DNA of 64,000 nt from Streptomyces cynarae. GTDB taxonomy: Bacteria; Actinomycetota; Actinomycetes; Streptomycetales; Streptomycetaceae. The stretch covers positions 4,406,001 through 4,470,000 of the forward strand of contig NZ_CP106793.1 of assembly GCF_025642135.1 (NCBI RefSeq), written 5' to 3'. Below are positions 16,027 through 26,925 of the stretch, one piece after another. The position numbers and the translations under genes are program-made. Below the pieces are notes generated by a model. The model had not been told where the DNA came from. It was given only the letters and a program-made list of their open reading frames with translations, and did no database searches. Position 1 is the first letter of the stretch, and the number at the start of each line of letters is the position of its first letter.

Positions 16027-19000
16027 GTGAGCAGCAGGCCATCCCGAGGCGCTGCTCGCCTCGCTGCCATACTGGACGCGCTCCCCGACGCATTGGTGCT
16101 GGTCAACGCCAACGGCACGGTCGTCAACGCCAACACCATCGCCCTGGAGGCCTTCGAGACACCCGGGACCGCGCTCGTCGGGCGCGGGCTGCTCGATCTG
16201 CTGCCGCAGTTCGACTCGCGGCTGATCCCCGGCTCGATGCGGCGCCCCGACTCCCTCGACCCGCGCGGACAGACCAAGCCGACCCGGATGATCGCCCGGC
16301 GCACGGACGGCACCGAGTTCCCCGTCGAGGTCACGAGCGCCAACCTGGAGGACGGCCGACAGGCCTACGACGGCTACGGCTACACCGGTGACGAACTGCT
16401 GATGCTCGTCGTCCGCGACCTGTCCGGCACCGTCGACACCGAGGCCGAACTCGCCCGCTCGCAGCGGCAGACCGAGATGATCCTGCGTGCCGCGGCCGAG
16501 GGCGTGGTGGGCACGGACACCGACGGGCGGATCGTGCTCGTCAACCCGGCCGCCGCCCAGATCCTCGGCTACCGGGCCAGCGACCTCGGCGGCAAGGAGC
16601 TGCACACCCTCGTCCTGCACTCCCGCGACGACGGCTCCCCCTTCCCATACACCGAATCGGCGCTGTACGACACCCTGCGCTCCGGGCGCAAGCACCGGGT
16701 GCGCGGACAGGTGCTGTGGTCGAAGCCCGGGGACAAGGTGCCGGTCGACCTGACGACCTCGCCGGTGCGCGACGGCGACCAGATCGTCGGCGCCGTAATG
16801 ACGTTCACCGACCGGCGGCCGTTCGACACGCTCGTCGCGGAGAAGGACGAGGCCGCCAAGCAGCACCGGGAGGAGCTGCAGCGGGTCGCCAAGGAGCACC
16901 GGGATGAGCTGGAGCGGCTGCGCGAGGAGCACGCCGCCGAGCTCGCCGAGCTGCGCGAGCGGCACGCGGAGGAGATCGCGGCCGGCGAGGAGCGCTACGC
17001 CGCCCTCGGCGAGCGCGAGAAGGACCGCTACGAGGCGCTGACCGCCCGGCACGACCAACTGCTCGCGGTGCTCGGCCAGTCGCTGCGCGGCCCTCTCGAC
17101 GAACTGCGCGGTGAGCTGTCCAAGCTCGCCGCCGACGACGCCGGCCAGCTGTGGCCGGAGGCCAACCAGGTGCTCCACCACCTGGCGGCCGGTTACTCGC
17201 GCATCACCACGCTCATCGGCAACGTCCTCGGCTACCAGCGGCTCGACGCGGGCGACGACGACCTCGTACGGACGACCGTCATGCTCGACGCGGTGGTCGC
17301 CGCCGGTGTCGACGGCGCCGTCGAGCTGATCGGGCCGGGCCGGATCCAGTTCGCGGTGCATGCTCCGCCCATCGAGGCCGAGGTCGACCCGCAGCGGCTC
17401 GCGCAGGCGCTGGCGCACCTGATCGCGGACGTGGCGGGCGTCGACTCCACGGGCAACGCGCCGGTCTCGGCGGGCGGTTACATGGACAACACCGTCGTCG
17501 TGGCGGCCGCGCAGCGCGGCGAGGTCGTGCGGATCGAGGTGCGCGGCCCGTACGCCGGGGGAGACGCGGTGCACCAGCCGATCGTCGGCGGCATCGTGCG
17601 GGCGCACGGCGGTGTGCTGCAGACCCACGAGGTGCCGGGCATGAGCGGCAGCGCGTACGTGCTCGAAGTGCCGCTCGGCGGCGGCGCGGGCGCGGTCGCG
17701 GCGGCCCCGGCGGAGCCCGCGGCCGAGACCCCGGCGGAGGGGCCCGGGACCGAGATCGCGCTGCCCGAGCAGGGTGAGCAGCAGGGCGGCGGACGGCGGC
17801 GCGCTCGCCGGTCGTCCGTGGACGCGTTTTTGGAGAGCGAGGTCGGCGACTCCGCTCCCGCCCCGTCCGACACGGCCGTGGCGCCCACCGGGCGGCGTCG
17901 GCGGCGTGCGGCGCAGGAACCCGCCGCCGAGGCCCCGGTCCCGGTGCAGGCGACCGGCGGCGACGGTGCCGAAGCCGCCGGAGGCACGGGACGCCGGCGC
18001 GGTCGGCCGAACCTCGCCGAGGACGTGGCCGAGGGCTCGGTGGTGACCGCCGCCGAGCACGCCGCGGGAGCCCCCGCCGCGGCCACCGGACTCGGCGGGA
18101 CCGTGCCGCCGCAGGGCGTGCCCGCACCCTCGGGCCGCCGGGCCCGCCGGGACACCGAGCAGCAGGCGCTGCCGCCCGCGCTGCCCGCCGCCTCCGGTAC
18201 GCCGTCCCCCGGCGAGGCCCCCGCGCCCACCGGACGCCGCCGGCGTGCCCTGGCTGCCGCGAACGAGCGTGCCGCCGCCGCGGAAGCCGCTCCCCGCACG
18301 GTGTTCGCGCTGCCGCCCGCCGAGGCGGACCGCACGCCGGAGCAGAGCACGGCCGCTGCCGTCCCGGCCGACGAGGGCCGCCATGACGCCGTGCCGCACG
18401 ACGCCGCCGAGGAGCACACGCCGCCGCAGCCGCACCCGGTGTCCGCACCCACGGGCCGCCGCCGTGCCCGCACGGCCGCCGAGCCGGGGCAGCCGCAGCC
18501 GGCCCCGGACGGCGCCTCCACCACCGGGACACCGCCTCAGGGCGTGCCCGCGCAGATGACGCCCGGTGCCCCTGCCGAAGGCGTTCCCGGGCAGGAGGGC
18601 CCGCAGTCCGTTCCGGCGCAGGGAGCACCGACCGCTCCGGCCGCGCAGGGCGGACCGGCGCTGCCCGGCGGGCCGCTGCCGGCCCAGGCGGCGCCCGGTC
18701 AGCCGGTCCCGGCCCAGCCCGGCCCCGCCGTCCAGCCCGTGCCCATGGCGCCGGGCCGACCGGTGGTGGCCCCGGGGCAGCCCATGGCCCCGGCTCAGCC
18801 GGTCCCCGCCGCCGTGCCCGCCCAGCCCGTCGCGGGACAGCCGGGCCGGCCCCCGTCGCACCCCAGCCCGCGGCGCAGCCCCAGCCCGGCCCGCAGGCGA
18901 CGCCGAACGCGGCGCCCACGGCAGCCGCCCCTGCCGCCGGCGCCCCGGTGCCCCCGCAGGCTCCCCAACAGGCAGCCCCCGGCATCCCGGTGCCCCCGCA

Positions 19001-20395
19001 GGCTGCCCGGCCCGCCCCGGGCACCGCGGTCCCCCCGCAGGTCTCCCAGCCCGCTCCCGGCACCCCGGTGCCCCCGCAACCGGCTCAGCAGCAGCCCCAG
19101 CCCTGGCCCGGTTCCGGTGACACCGGCGTGGGCATGCCCGTACCGCAGGCGCCGGGGACCACCCCGTCCGCGGGCACGCCGCTGCCGCCGGAGCAGCACC
19201 GCATGCCCCAGCCGCGCGCAGCCAGCCGCTGCCCGCGGAGTCGGCCGCCCCCTCCGACTCCCACTCGCCCCAGGGCCGCGCGATCAGCGTGCGTACGCTC
19301 GGTCAGGGGGTGCCCTTCGCACGGCAGGCGCCGCAGGCCGGGGTCCCTCCCCGCCCCACGGCGCCGACGCCTCCCCCGCACGCATCCAACGGTTCCGGCC
19401 GCCGTCGCAAGCTCGGCACGCCTCCTGAGCCGGCCGGTGAGCGCCCGGAGGCGACCGCGCGCCCGCACCCGCAGCCCGTGTCGGCTCCCGTCCCGCCCCA
19501 ACCTTCCCTGGCCGGGCAGTCCCGCCTGGCCCCGGCCACCGAGGGCGCCGGACGGTCGTACGCCATAGGGGCCCCGGACGAGAACGCCGACGAAGGTCCC
19601 GAGCCGCTCGACGGTCCCGGCGGTGCCGTTGAGGTCGCCGACCAGCCTCAGCTTCAGCCGATGGACGACGAACTGCCCCCGGAGCCGCTCGACAACCCGC
19701 GCCGGCTGCTCGTGTGGCCCGCGCCGGACGTCACGACCCAGCAGGCGCTCAGCGACCGCGGCTACCGGCCCGTCGTCGTCAACTCCCGTGAGGAGGTCGA
19801 CGCGCAGATCGCCGCGTTCCCGGCGGCGCTCTTCGTCGACCCGCTCACCGGCCCGATCACCCGCACCGCGCTCCAGTCGCTGCGCCAGGCCGCGGTGGCC
19901 GCGGAGGTCCCCGTCATGGTCACGGCGGGGCTCGGGCAGGCGACACGGGAGGCGGCGTACGGCGCCGACCCGGCCGTCCTGCTGAAGGCGCTCGCCCCGC
20001 GCGACTCCGAGCAGCACCCGCCGCGGGTGCTGCTCATCGAGGAGCACGCGGAGATCGCCCTCGCGCTCACGGCCACGCTGGAGCGGCGCGGTATGCAGGT
20101 CGCGCGGGCCGCGTCGGACGCGGACGCGGTCACGCTGGCCGCGCAGATGCGGCCGAACCTGGTGGTGATGGACCTGATGCAGGTGCACCGCCGCCAGGCC
20201 GGGGTCGTCGACTGGCTGCGCGCGAACAACCTGCTCAACCGCACTCCCCTCGTCGTCTACACCGCCGCGGTGGATCCCGCCGACCTGCCGCGGCTGGTCT
20301 CGGGTGAGACGGTGCTGTTCCTGGCGGAACGCTCGACGAGCACCGAAGTGCAGGACCGGATCGTGGATCTGCTGGCCCGCATCGGTACCAACTGA
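16027..20395 (+). CDS. Large degenerate hybrid histidine kinase (PAS-PAS-kinase-like-receiver), two apparent frameshifts
   Basis: Start GTG with AGGGAGGAAG. Two PAS domains (about residues 10-140 and 150-270), a charged coiled coil (residues about 275-345), then dimerisation and ATPase-like regions in which the phospho-His position reads L-G-Q-S-L-R-G-P-L (no His) and the N and G1 boxes are unrecognisable. A long Pro/Ala/Arg linker with repeated T-G-R-R-R follows, then two receiver-like domains; the last keeps V-L-L-I-E-E and V-V-M-D-L but has F-L-A-E where Lys is expected. The frame shifts near 18850-18854 (C run) and 19222; adding one base at each gives a single 1,456-residue protein. Probably a scaffold or signal integrator. 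Sequencing error is the likely cause of the breaks. Confidence 0.8.
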
Positions 20396-20492
20396 GGTCG
20401 ACAGGGCCATAGTCGGCGGTCGCACGGACCGTGGTCGGCGCAGGGCCCCGGCCCACGGTCGGCGCCGGGTCTCAGCTCGAAGTCGGCACAAA

Positions 20493-20518
20493 GGCGCTGT
20501 TTCACGTGAAACAGCGCC
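20493..20518. promoter_or_regulatory. parS: parS centromere site within a 26-bp palindrome
   Basis: TGTTTCACGTGAAACA (20498-20513) is a perfect 16-bp match to the bacterial parS consensus bound by ParB. It is extended by GGCGC/GCGCC arms to a 26-bp palindrome. It lies between convergent genes, where it might also terminate transcription. Streptomyces parS sites cluster around oriC, which supports an origin-proximal location. Confidence 0.92.
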
Positions 20519-20539
20519 CCGGCCACCGTACGTCCGGCG

Positions 20540-22195
<1,656 letters not shown>

Positions 22196-22253
22196 GGAGT
22201 CCTCCCGGGCGTCATTGCCTACGCGGCAGTAGGGGCTGCGCTGATTCTGCGCA

Positions 22254-22271
22254 CATACCGCGCGGTATGTC
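22254..22271. promoter_or_regulatory. Palindromic operator upstream of the acyl-CoA synthetase
   Basis: ACATACCGCGCGGTATGT is a perfect 18-bp palindrome. Its form (ATACCG/CGGTAT arms) is typical of TetR-family operators near fatty-acid genes. The regulator is not encoded next to it. Confidence 0.5.
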
Positions 22272-22317
22272 ACTAGGCCCCGGGATGATCGATCAAGGCC
22301 TCGGCCACCGGTCGCCG

Positions 22318-22383
22318 GCCAGCAGCCACCCACCACCCGCCACCGGTCATCGACCACCGGCCACCGGCCACCAGCCACCGGCG
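22318..22383. repeat. Degenerate CCACCGG-type short repeats
   Basis: A low-complexity stretch made of many imperfect copies of CCACCGGCCACC. It lies between the acyl-CoA synthetase promoter and the end of the sigma factor gene. Probably slippage-generated. Confidence 0.5.
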
Positions 22384-22398
22384 CTCAGCCATCGGTGC

Positions 22399-22953
22399 TC
22401 AACGCACCGGCGCGAGCTCGGGATCCTCGCGGAGCTTGCCCAGGGCGCGGGACACCGCCGACTTCACCGTGCCGATGGAGACACCGAGCACCTCGGCCGT
22501 CTGGGCCTCGCTCAGATCCTCGTAGTACCGCAGGACGACCATCGCCCGCTGGCGGGCGGGCAGTTTCATGATCGCGCGCCACATGGCGTCGTGCAGCGCC
22601 TGCTCCTCGGCCGGGTCCGCGGCGGGCAGGCCCTCCGGCTCGGGCAGCTCGTCGCACACGAACTCGTCGACCTTGCGCTTGCGCCACTGCGAGGTCCGCG
22701 TGTTCAGCAGCGCGCGGCGCACGTACCCGTCGAGCGCGCGGTGGTCCTCGATCCGGTCCCAGGCGACGTACGTCTTGGTCAGCGCGGTCTGCAGCAGGTC
22801 CTCCGCGTCGCTGGCGTTGGCGGTGAGCGACCGGGCGGTGCGCAGCAGCACCGGCTGACGGGCCTTCACATACGACGAGAACGACGGGAACGGAAGGGTC
22901 TGCCTCGCCGGCGTGGCGGCGTCCGAAGCGCTGGTGCAGACGGGTGAGGTCAT
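22399..22953 (-). CDS. SigE-family ECF RNA polymerase sigma factor
   Basis: 184 residues. Region 2 (L-L-R-T-A-R-S-L-T-A-N-A-S-D-A-E-D-L-L-Q-T-A-L) and region 4 (L-P-A-R-Q-R-A-M-V-V-L-R-Y-Y-E-D-L-S, A-E-V-L-G-V-S-I-G-T-V-K-S) are complete; region 3 is missing, as in ECF factors. The Y-V-A-W-D-R-I and N-T-R-T-S segments match the small SigE group of Streptomyces. No anti-sigma gene is adjacent. A -10 box 6 bases before the ATG suggests a leaderless transcript. Confidence 0.9.
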   Translation of the reverse strand: MTSPVCTSASDAATPARQTLPFPSFSSYVKARQPVLLRTARSLTANASDAEDLLQTALTKTYVAWDRIEDHRALDGYVRRALLNTRTSQWRKRKVDEFVCDELPEPEGLPAADPAEEQALHDAMWRAIMKLPARQRAMVVLRYYEDLSEAQTAEVLGVSIGTVKSAVSRALGKLREDPELAPVR

Positions 22954-22959
22954 GGCTCC

Positions 22960-22965
22960 ACGCTA
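22960..22965 (-). promoter_or_regulatory. -10 element for leaderless sigma-factor transcript
   Basis: TAGCGT on the minus strand ends 6 bases before the ATG at 22953. A GGAG within the spacer might alternatively serve as ribosome site. Confidence 0.4.
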
Positions 22966-23177
22966 GGATCGCGCCCCTTCCGGCGGATCGGCCGCAGGTC
23001 CCGAAGACGCCTCCCCCTCAGGTTGTAGGCGGGGGGCTGCCCCCACCTCCTGGAGGTGGACGAGCGGGCGCGAACACCTGAGGGTTCACCCCTGAGGGAT
23101 GACTACGGCAGGAGCAGGCGAGCCGCGCGCGTACGGCAACCGTACCGGGGCGAGCGGCCCGCGCGGCCCCCGGCCGC

Positions 23178-24344
23178 TCATCCGTCCGCCGTCAGGATCA
23201 GGCCGGAGGTGGGGACGCCGGTGCCCGCGGTGACCAGGGTCCGGGCGGCGCCGGGTATCTGGTTGACGGCGGTGCCGCGCAGCTGCCGTACGGCTTCCGC
23301 GATGCCGTTCATGCCGTGCAGGTACGCCTCCCCGAGCTGCCCTCCGTGGGTGTTCAACGGCAGCGTCCGCGCGGCCGCGAAGTCCGCCGCCGTGCCCCGC
23401 TCGCAGAATCCGAACTCCTCCAGCTGCATCAGCACGAACGGCGTGAAGTGGTCGTACAGGATGCCCACGTCGATGTCCGCGGGGCCCATTCCCGAAGTGC
23501 GCCACAGCTGGCGGGCCACCACGCCCATCTCCGGCAGGCCGGTCAGGTCGTCCCGGTAGAAGCTGGTCATCTGCTCCTGGCCGCGCCCCGCGCCCTGGGC
23601 GGCGGCCGTGACCACCGCGGGCGGGTGCGGCAGGTCGCGCGCCCGTTCCAGAGAGGTGACCACCAGCGCCTGGCCGCCGTCCGTCTCCTGGCAGCAGTCG
23701 AGCAGCCGCAGGGGTTCCACGATCCAGCGGGAGGCGGCGTGGTCGGCGAGGGTGATGGGCCGGCCGTGGAAGTGGGCCGCCGGGTTCGTCGCCGCGTACG
23801 CGCGGTCGACGACGGCCACATGGCCGAACGCCTCCGGTGTCAGACCGTACGTGTACAGGTACCGCTGGGCCGCCATCGCCACCCAGGACGCCGGGGTGAG
23901 CAGCCCGAACGGCAGCGACCAACCCAGCGCGGCCCCCTCCGCCGACGGCTCGCGGTGCTGCACCCCGGAGCCGAAGCGGCGGCCGGAGCGCTCGTTGAAC
24001 GCCCGATAGCAGACCACGACCTCGGCCACCCCGGTCGCGACCGCGAGCGCGGCCTGCTGGACGGTCGCGCACGCCGCCCCGCCGCCGTAGTGGATCCGGG
24101 AGAAGAAGGACAGCTCGCCGATGCCGGCGGCCTGGGCGACGGTGATCTCCGGGCTCGTGTCCATCGTGAACGTGACCATGCCGTCCACGTCCGCGGGCGT
24201 GAGCCCTGCGTCGTCCAGCGCTGCACGCACCGCCTCCACGGCCAGCCGCAGCTCGCTGCGCCCGGAGTCCTTCGAGAACTCGGTGGCACCGATCCCGACG
24301 ACGGCGGCCCGCCCGCCGAGGCAGTCCCTCGTCCGTACGCTCAT
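23178..24344 (-). CDS. Thiolase-like lipid-transfer protein/retro-aldolase (Ltp2 type)
   Basis: 388 residues, thiolase fold (V-G-I-G-A-T-E-F-S-K, G-G-A-A-C-A-T-V-Q-Q-A-A-L-A-V-A-T-G, N-T-H-G-G-Q-L-G-E-A-Y-L-H-G). It lacks the standard condensing-enzyme Cys context and fits SCP2-thiolase/Ltp2 proteins, which cleave 17-hydroxy steroid-CoA side chains in a complex with ChsH2. The ATG overlaps the stop of the MaoC gene by 4 bp. The order (MaoC-DUF35, MaoC, Ltp) equals the chsH2-chsH1-ltp2 order of Mycobacterium. The natural substrate in this organism is not known; other branched acyl-CoAs are possible. Confidence 0.82.
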   Translation of the reverse strand: MSVRTRDCLGGRAAVVGIGATEFSKDSGRSELRLAVEAVRAALDDAGLTPADVDGMVTFTMDTSPEITVAQAAGIGELSFFSRIHYGGGAACATVQQAALAVATGVAEVVVCYRAFNERSGRRFGSGVQHREPSAEGAALGWSLPFGLLTPASWVAMAAQRYLYTYGLTPEAFGHVAVVDRAYAATNPAAHFHGRPITLADHAASRWIVEPLRLLDCCQETDGGQALVVTSLERARDLPHPPAVVTAAAQGAGRGQEQMTSFYRDDLTGLPEMGVVARQLWRTSGMGPADIDVGILYDHFTPFVLMQLEEFGFCERGTAADFAAARTLPLNTHGGQLGEAYLHGMNGIAEAVRQLRGTAVNQIPGAARTLVTAGTGVPTSGLILTADG

Positions 24345-24745
24345 ACGGCATCCCCGTTCGGGACGGTCACCGTGACCGTGCCGGTGACGTGCCGGCCGAT
24401 GCCGTTGGCCCCGACCACCCTCACCGTGGCCGTGTCCCCGTCGACCTCCTCGACCGTGCCGGTCAGCACCATCGTGTCCCCCGGGTGATTGGGCGCGCCG
24501 AGCCGGATGGCGACCTTGCGCAGGACGGCCGCCGGGCCGAAGTGGTCCGTGACGTACCGGCCGACCAGCCCGTTGGTGGTCAGGATGTTCATGAAGATGT
24601 CGGGGGAGCCCTTCTGCCGGGCCAGCTCGGCGTCGTGGTGCACGTCCTGGTAGTCCCGGGAGGCGATCGCACCCGCCACGATCAGCGTGCGGGTGATCTC
24701 GATCTCCAGCGGCGGCAGCTCCGTCCCCGCGCGCAACCCCCTCAT
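24341..24745 (-). CDS. MaoC-like enoyl-CoA hydratase subunit (ChsH1 type)
   Basis: 134 residues, single hot-dog fold. The hydratase motif is present as S-R-D-Y-Q-D-V-H-H-D, with catalytic Asp and His. Followed by F-M-N-I-L-T-T-N-G-L and G-D-T-M-V-L-T-G-T-V. It overlaps both neighbours by 4 bp (ATGA), so stoichiometric synthesis with them is likely. By analogy it pairs with the MaoC half of the upstream protein to hydrate an unsaturated side-chain acyl-CoA before retro-aldol cleavage. Confidence 0.83.
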   Translation of the reverse strand: MRGLRAGTELPPLEIEITRTLIVAGAIASRDYQDVHHDAELARQKGSPDIFMNILTTNGLVGRYVTDHFGPAAVLRKVAIRLGAPNHPGDTMVLTGTVEEVDGDTATVRVVGANGIGRHVTGTVTVTVPNGDAV

Positions 24746-25710
24746 GGCTCCACGCCACGACCGTCGTCGGCGCGGAACACCGGAAGCTCCAGTTCCTCGT
24801 CGTATCGCTCGAACGCCAGGCGTACGGGCATGCCGATGCGCACCTTGTCGTAGGGCACCCCGGTCACGTTGCTGACGATCCGGACGCCCTCGGCCAGCTC
24901 GATCAGGCCGACCGCGTAGGGAGGGCCGAAGGCCGGGAACGGCGGATGGTGCAGGACCACGTACGAGTAGACCGTGCCCGCACCGCTCGCCTCGAACGTG
25001 TCCCACTCCGGTGAGCCGCACGCATTGCACCCCGGCAGCCAGGGGAAGCGCGGGGTGCCGCAGTCGCCGCACCGCTGGATCAGCAGCCGGTGCCGGGCGA
25101 CGCCATTCCAGAAACCGGCGTTGTCCCGGTTGATCACCGGGCGGGGCCGTCTGGTGGCGGGCTCGGTGCGGGCGGGCTCGGTGCGGGCGGGCTCGGTGCG
25201 GGCCGGCTCGGTGCGGGCGGGTTTGCCGGCAGGCGCGTACTTGAGGATCCGGAACCGATGCGTCCCCACCGGTTCGCCGTCCACGCGCACGTCCATCCGC
25301 GTCGTCACGAAGTACCCCGTGCCGAGCTTCGTGCGCTTCTGGTCCGAGACCGACTCGATGACCGCGTCGAACGTGACCTCGTCACCGGGTCGCAGCGGCC
25401 GCAGGTACTCCTGTTCGCAGTCGGTGGCGACGACGGAGGTGCAGCCCGCCTCGTCGAGCAGGGCCAACAGCTCGTCGTACACCTGTGTGCGCCCCGCGTG
25501 GCCGGAAAGGCCGCTCATCGTCCACACCTGGAGCATGGTGGGCGGGGCGATGGCGTCCGGGCCGGTGTACGCGGGGTCGGCGTCGCCCATCGCCTCGCAC
25601 CAGTGCCGGATCATCGGCGCGTTGACCGGGTCCTTGCCGACGCCCGCGACGACGGCCGGCCGACCCTCGTACGCCTTCAGCCGCGTGGCGAAGTCCTCCT
25701 CGAGCCGCAT
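24742..25710 (-). CDS. MaoC-N/DUF35 (OB-fold) bifunctional subunit (ChsH2 type)
   Basis: 322 residues. Residues about 1-155 form a MaoC N-terminal hot-dog domain without the catalytic D-H motif; a linker of four P-A-R-T-E units follows; then a DUF35 domain with a zinc ribbon (C-G-D-C-G and C-N-A-C-G-S-P) and an OB fold (V-Y-S-Y-V-V-L-H-H-P-P). In the mycobacterial steroid system DUF35 docks the Ltp2 aldolase, and the same role is inferred. ATG 25710 with GGGAGG is used. Expected to be first gene of a three-gene operon under the palindrome at 25757. Confidence 0.85.
   Translation of the reverse strand: MRLEEDFATRLKAYEGRPAVVAGVGKDPVNAPMIRHWCEAMGDADPAYTGPDAIAPPTMLQVWTMSGLSGHAGRTQVYDELLALLDEAGCTSVVATDCEQEYLRPLRPGDEVTFDAVIESVSDQKRTKLGTGYFVTTRMDVRVDGEPVGTHRFRILKYAPAGKPARTEPARTEPARTEPARTEPATRRPRPVINRDNAGFWNGVARHRLLIQRCGDCGTPRFPWLPGCNACGSPEWDTFEASGAGTVYSYVVLHHPPFPAFGPPYAVGLIELAEGVRIVSNVTGVPYDKVRIGMPVRLAFERYDEELELPVFRADDGRGVEP
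25156..25215. repeat. Four 15-bp tandem repeats coding the PARTE linker
   Basis: GGCGGGCTCGGTGCG is repeated four times head to tail (one base differs in the last copy). Being a multiple of three it lengthens only the interdomain linker, so copy number could vary harmlessly between strains. Confidence 0.85.
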
Positions 25711-25756
25711 CGTTGCGGGCCTCCCGGATCTCGTGGCACGTGGGTGCAAGAGACTT

Positions 25757-25773
25757 TCTGACTGTCCGTCAGA
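25757..25773. promoter_or_regulatory. TetR-type operator in the divergent promoter region
   Basis: TCTGAC-N5-GTCAGA is a perfect inverted repeat in the 180 bp between the MaoC operon (minus) and the hydrolase (plus). It could control either. The CTGAC/GTCAG form is common upstream of acyl-CoA catabolic genes under TetR repressors. Confidence 0.45.
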
Positions 25774-25889
25774 TATAGGCCGGCTGTCAAGGCCGCCGCC
25801 TCTTGCGACCGAACTCTTCAGGGCACCGATTGCGTGAACGGAGCCTTCCTGGGCAGCCGGGACGCGACGGCCGGAGCGGAGGGGGTCGG

Positions 25890-26765
25890 ATGTTCGACGG
25901 TTTCGAACTGACGCGGTGCGAGGGGGACGGGGCCGGGCTGCTGGTGCGGCACGGCGGCAGCGGTCCGGCCGTGCTGCTCCTGCACGGCCATCCGCGCACC
26001 CACGCGACCTGGCACCGGGTCGCCCCGCTGCTGTCCGCCGCCGGTCGCACCGTGGTCTGCCCGGACCTGCGGGGCTACGGCCGGTCCTCCAAGCCCCCGA
26101 CCGACCCGGAGCACCGTCCGTACTCCAAGCGCGCCATGGCCCGGGACTGCCTGGCGGTTATGCGCGGCCTCGGCCACGAGCGTTTCGCCGTGGTGGGCCA
26201 CGACCGCGGCGCGTACGTGGCCACCCGCCTCGCCCTGGACCACCCGGAGGCGGTGTCCGCGCTGAGCGTGCTGGACGCGGTCCCCATCGGGGAGGCGCTG
26301 GGACGCTGCGACGCGGCGTTCGCCGCGAGCTGGTGGCACTGGTTCTTCCTCGGACAGACCGACAAGCCCGCCGAGCGGGTCATCAACGCGGACCCCGACG
26401 CCTGGTACAGGGCCACCCGCGAGCAGATGGACGCCGAGGCGTACGAGGACTACCACCGCGCCATCCACGATCCGGCCACCGTGCACGCCATGTGCGAGGA
26501 CTACCGGGCCGGACTCGGCGTCGACCGGGAGCACGACGACGCCGACCGATGGGCCGGCCGGCGCGTCGTCTGCCCGCTACAGGTGCTCTGGGCCACCCGC
26601 GACGACATGGCCGAGCTCTATGGCGACGTGCTCGGCGTCTGGCGCGGCTGGGCGGGCGACCGGCTGGAGGGCGGCCCGATCGACAGCGGGCACCACATGG
26701 CCGAGGAGGCGCCCGAGGCACTCGTCACCGCGCTGCGCGCCTTCTGGCAGGCACACCAGAGCTGA
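25890..26765 (+). CDS. Alpha/beta hydrolase of the haloacetate dehalogenase type
   Basis: 291 residues. Oxyanion H-G-H-P, nucleophile elbow G-H-D-R-G-A with Asp nucleophile followed by Arg, W-W-H-W-F-F (the His/Trp pair that holds the halide in fluoroacetate dehalogenases) and catalytic His in G-H-H-M. In characterised fluoroacetate dehalogenases a second Arg lies four residues after the Asp to bind the carboxylate; here it is Tyr, so the substrate may differ, an epoxide or ester being possible. ATG 25890 after GGAGGGGG. Divergent from the MaoC operon. Confidence 0.78.
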   Translation: MFDGFELTRCEGDGAGLLVRHGGSGPAVLLLHGHPRTHATWHRVAPLLSAAGRTVVCPDLRGYGRSSKPPTDPEHRPYSKRAMARDCLAVMRGLGHERFAVVGHDRGAYVATRLALDHPEAVSALSVLDAVPIGEALGRCDAAFAASWWHWFFLGQTDKPAERVINADPDAWYRATREQMDAEAYEDYHRAIHDPATVHAMCEDYRAGLGVDREHDDADRWAGRRVVCPLQVLWATRDDMAELYGDVLGVWRGWAGDRLEGGPIDSGHHMAEEAPEALVTALRAFWQAHQS

Positions 26766-26840
26766 CCTCGCCGGAAGACCATCCACCGGCTCACCGGCCC
26801 TGGAAGCCGCCCGGCCGCCTCCAGGAGACGTTCCTGAGCC

Positions 26841-26899
26841 TCCCGGAGACCTCCTGGAGCCTCCTGGCGACCTCCTGGAGCTTCCTGGAGAACTCCTGG
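26841..26899. repeat. TCCTGG repeats spaced 10-11 bp
   Basis: TCCTGG-type hexamers start at 26841 (variant), 26852, 26862, 26873, 26883 and 26894: a 21-bp double unit in helical phase. They lie between the hydrolase stop and the prim-pol start. Could be a protein-binding array or simple slippage. Confidence 0.6.
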
Positions 26900-26925
26900 G
26901 GAACCGCCGCCCCCCCTTCCCATTT

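Noticed and set aside
22981..23177. Inverted repeats such as CCACCTCC-T-GGAGGTGG
   Set aside because: This kind of G/C-rich short repeat is common in Streptomyces intergenic DNA; no evidence for a specific function.
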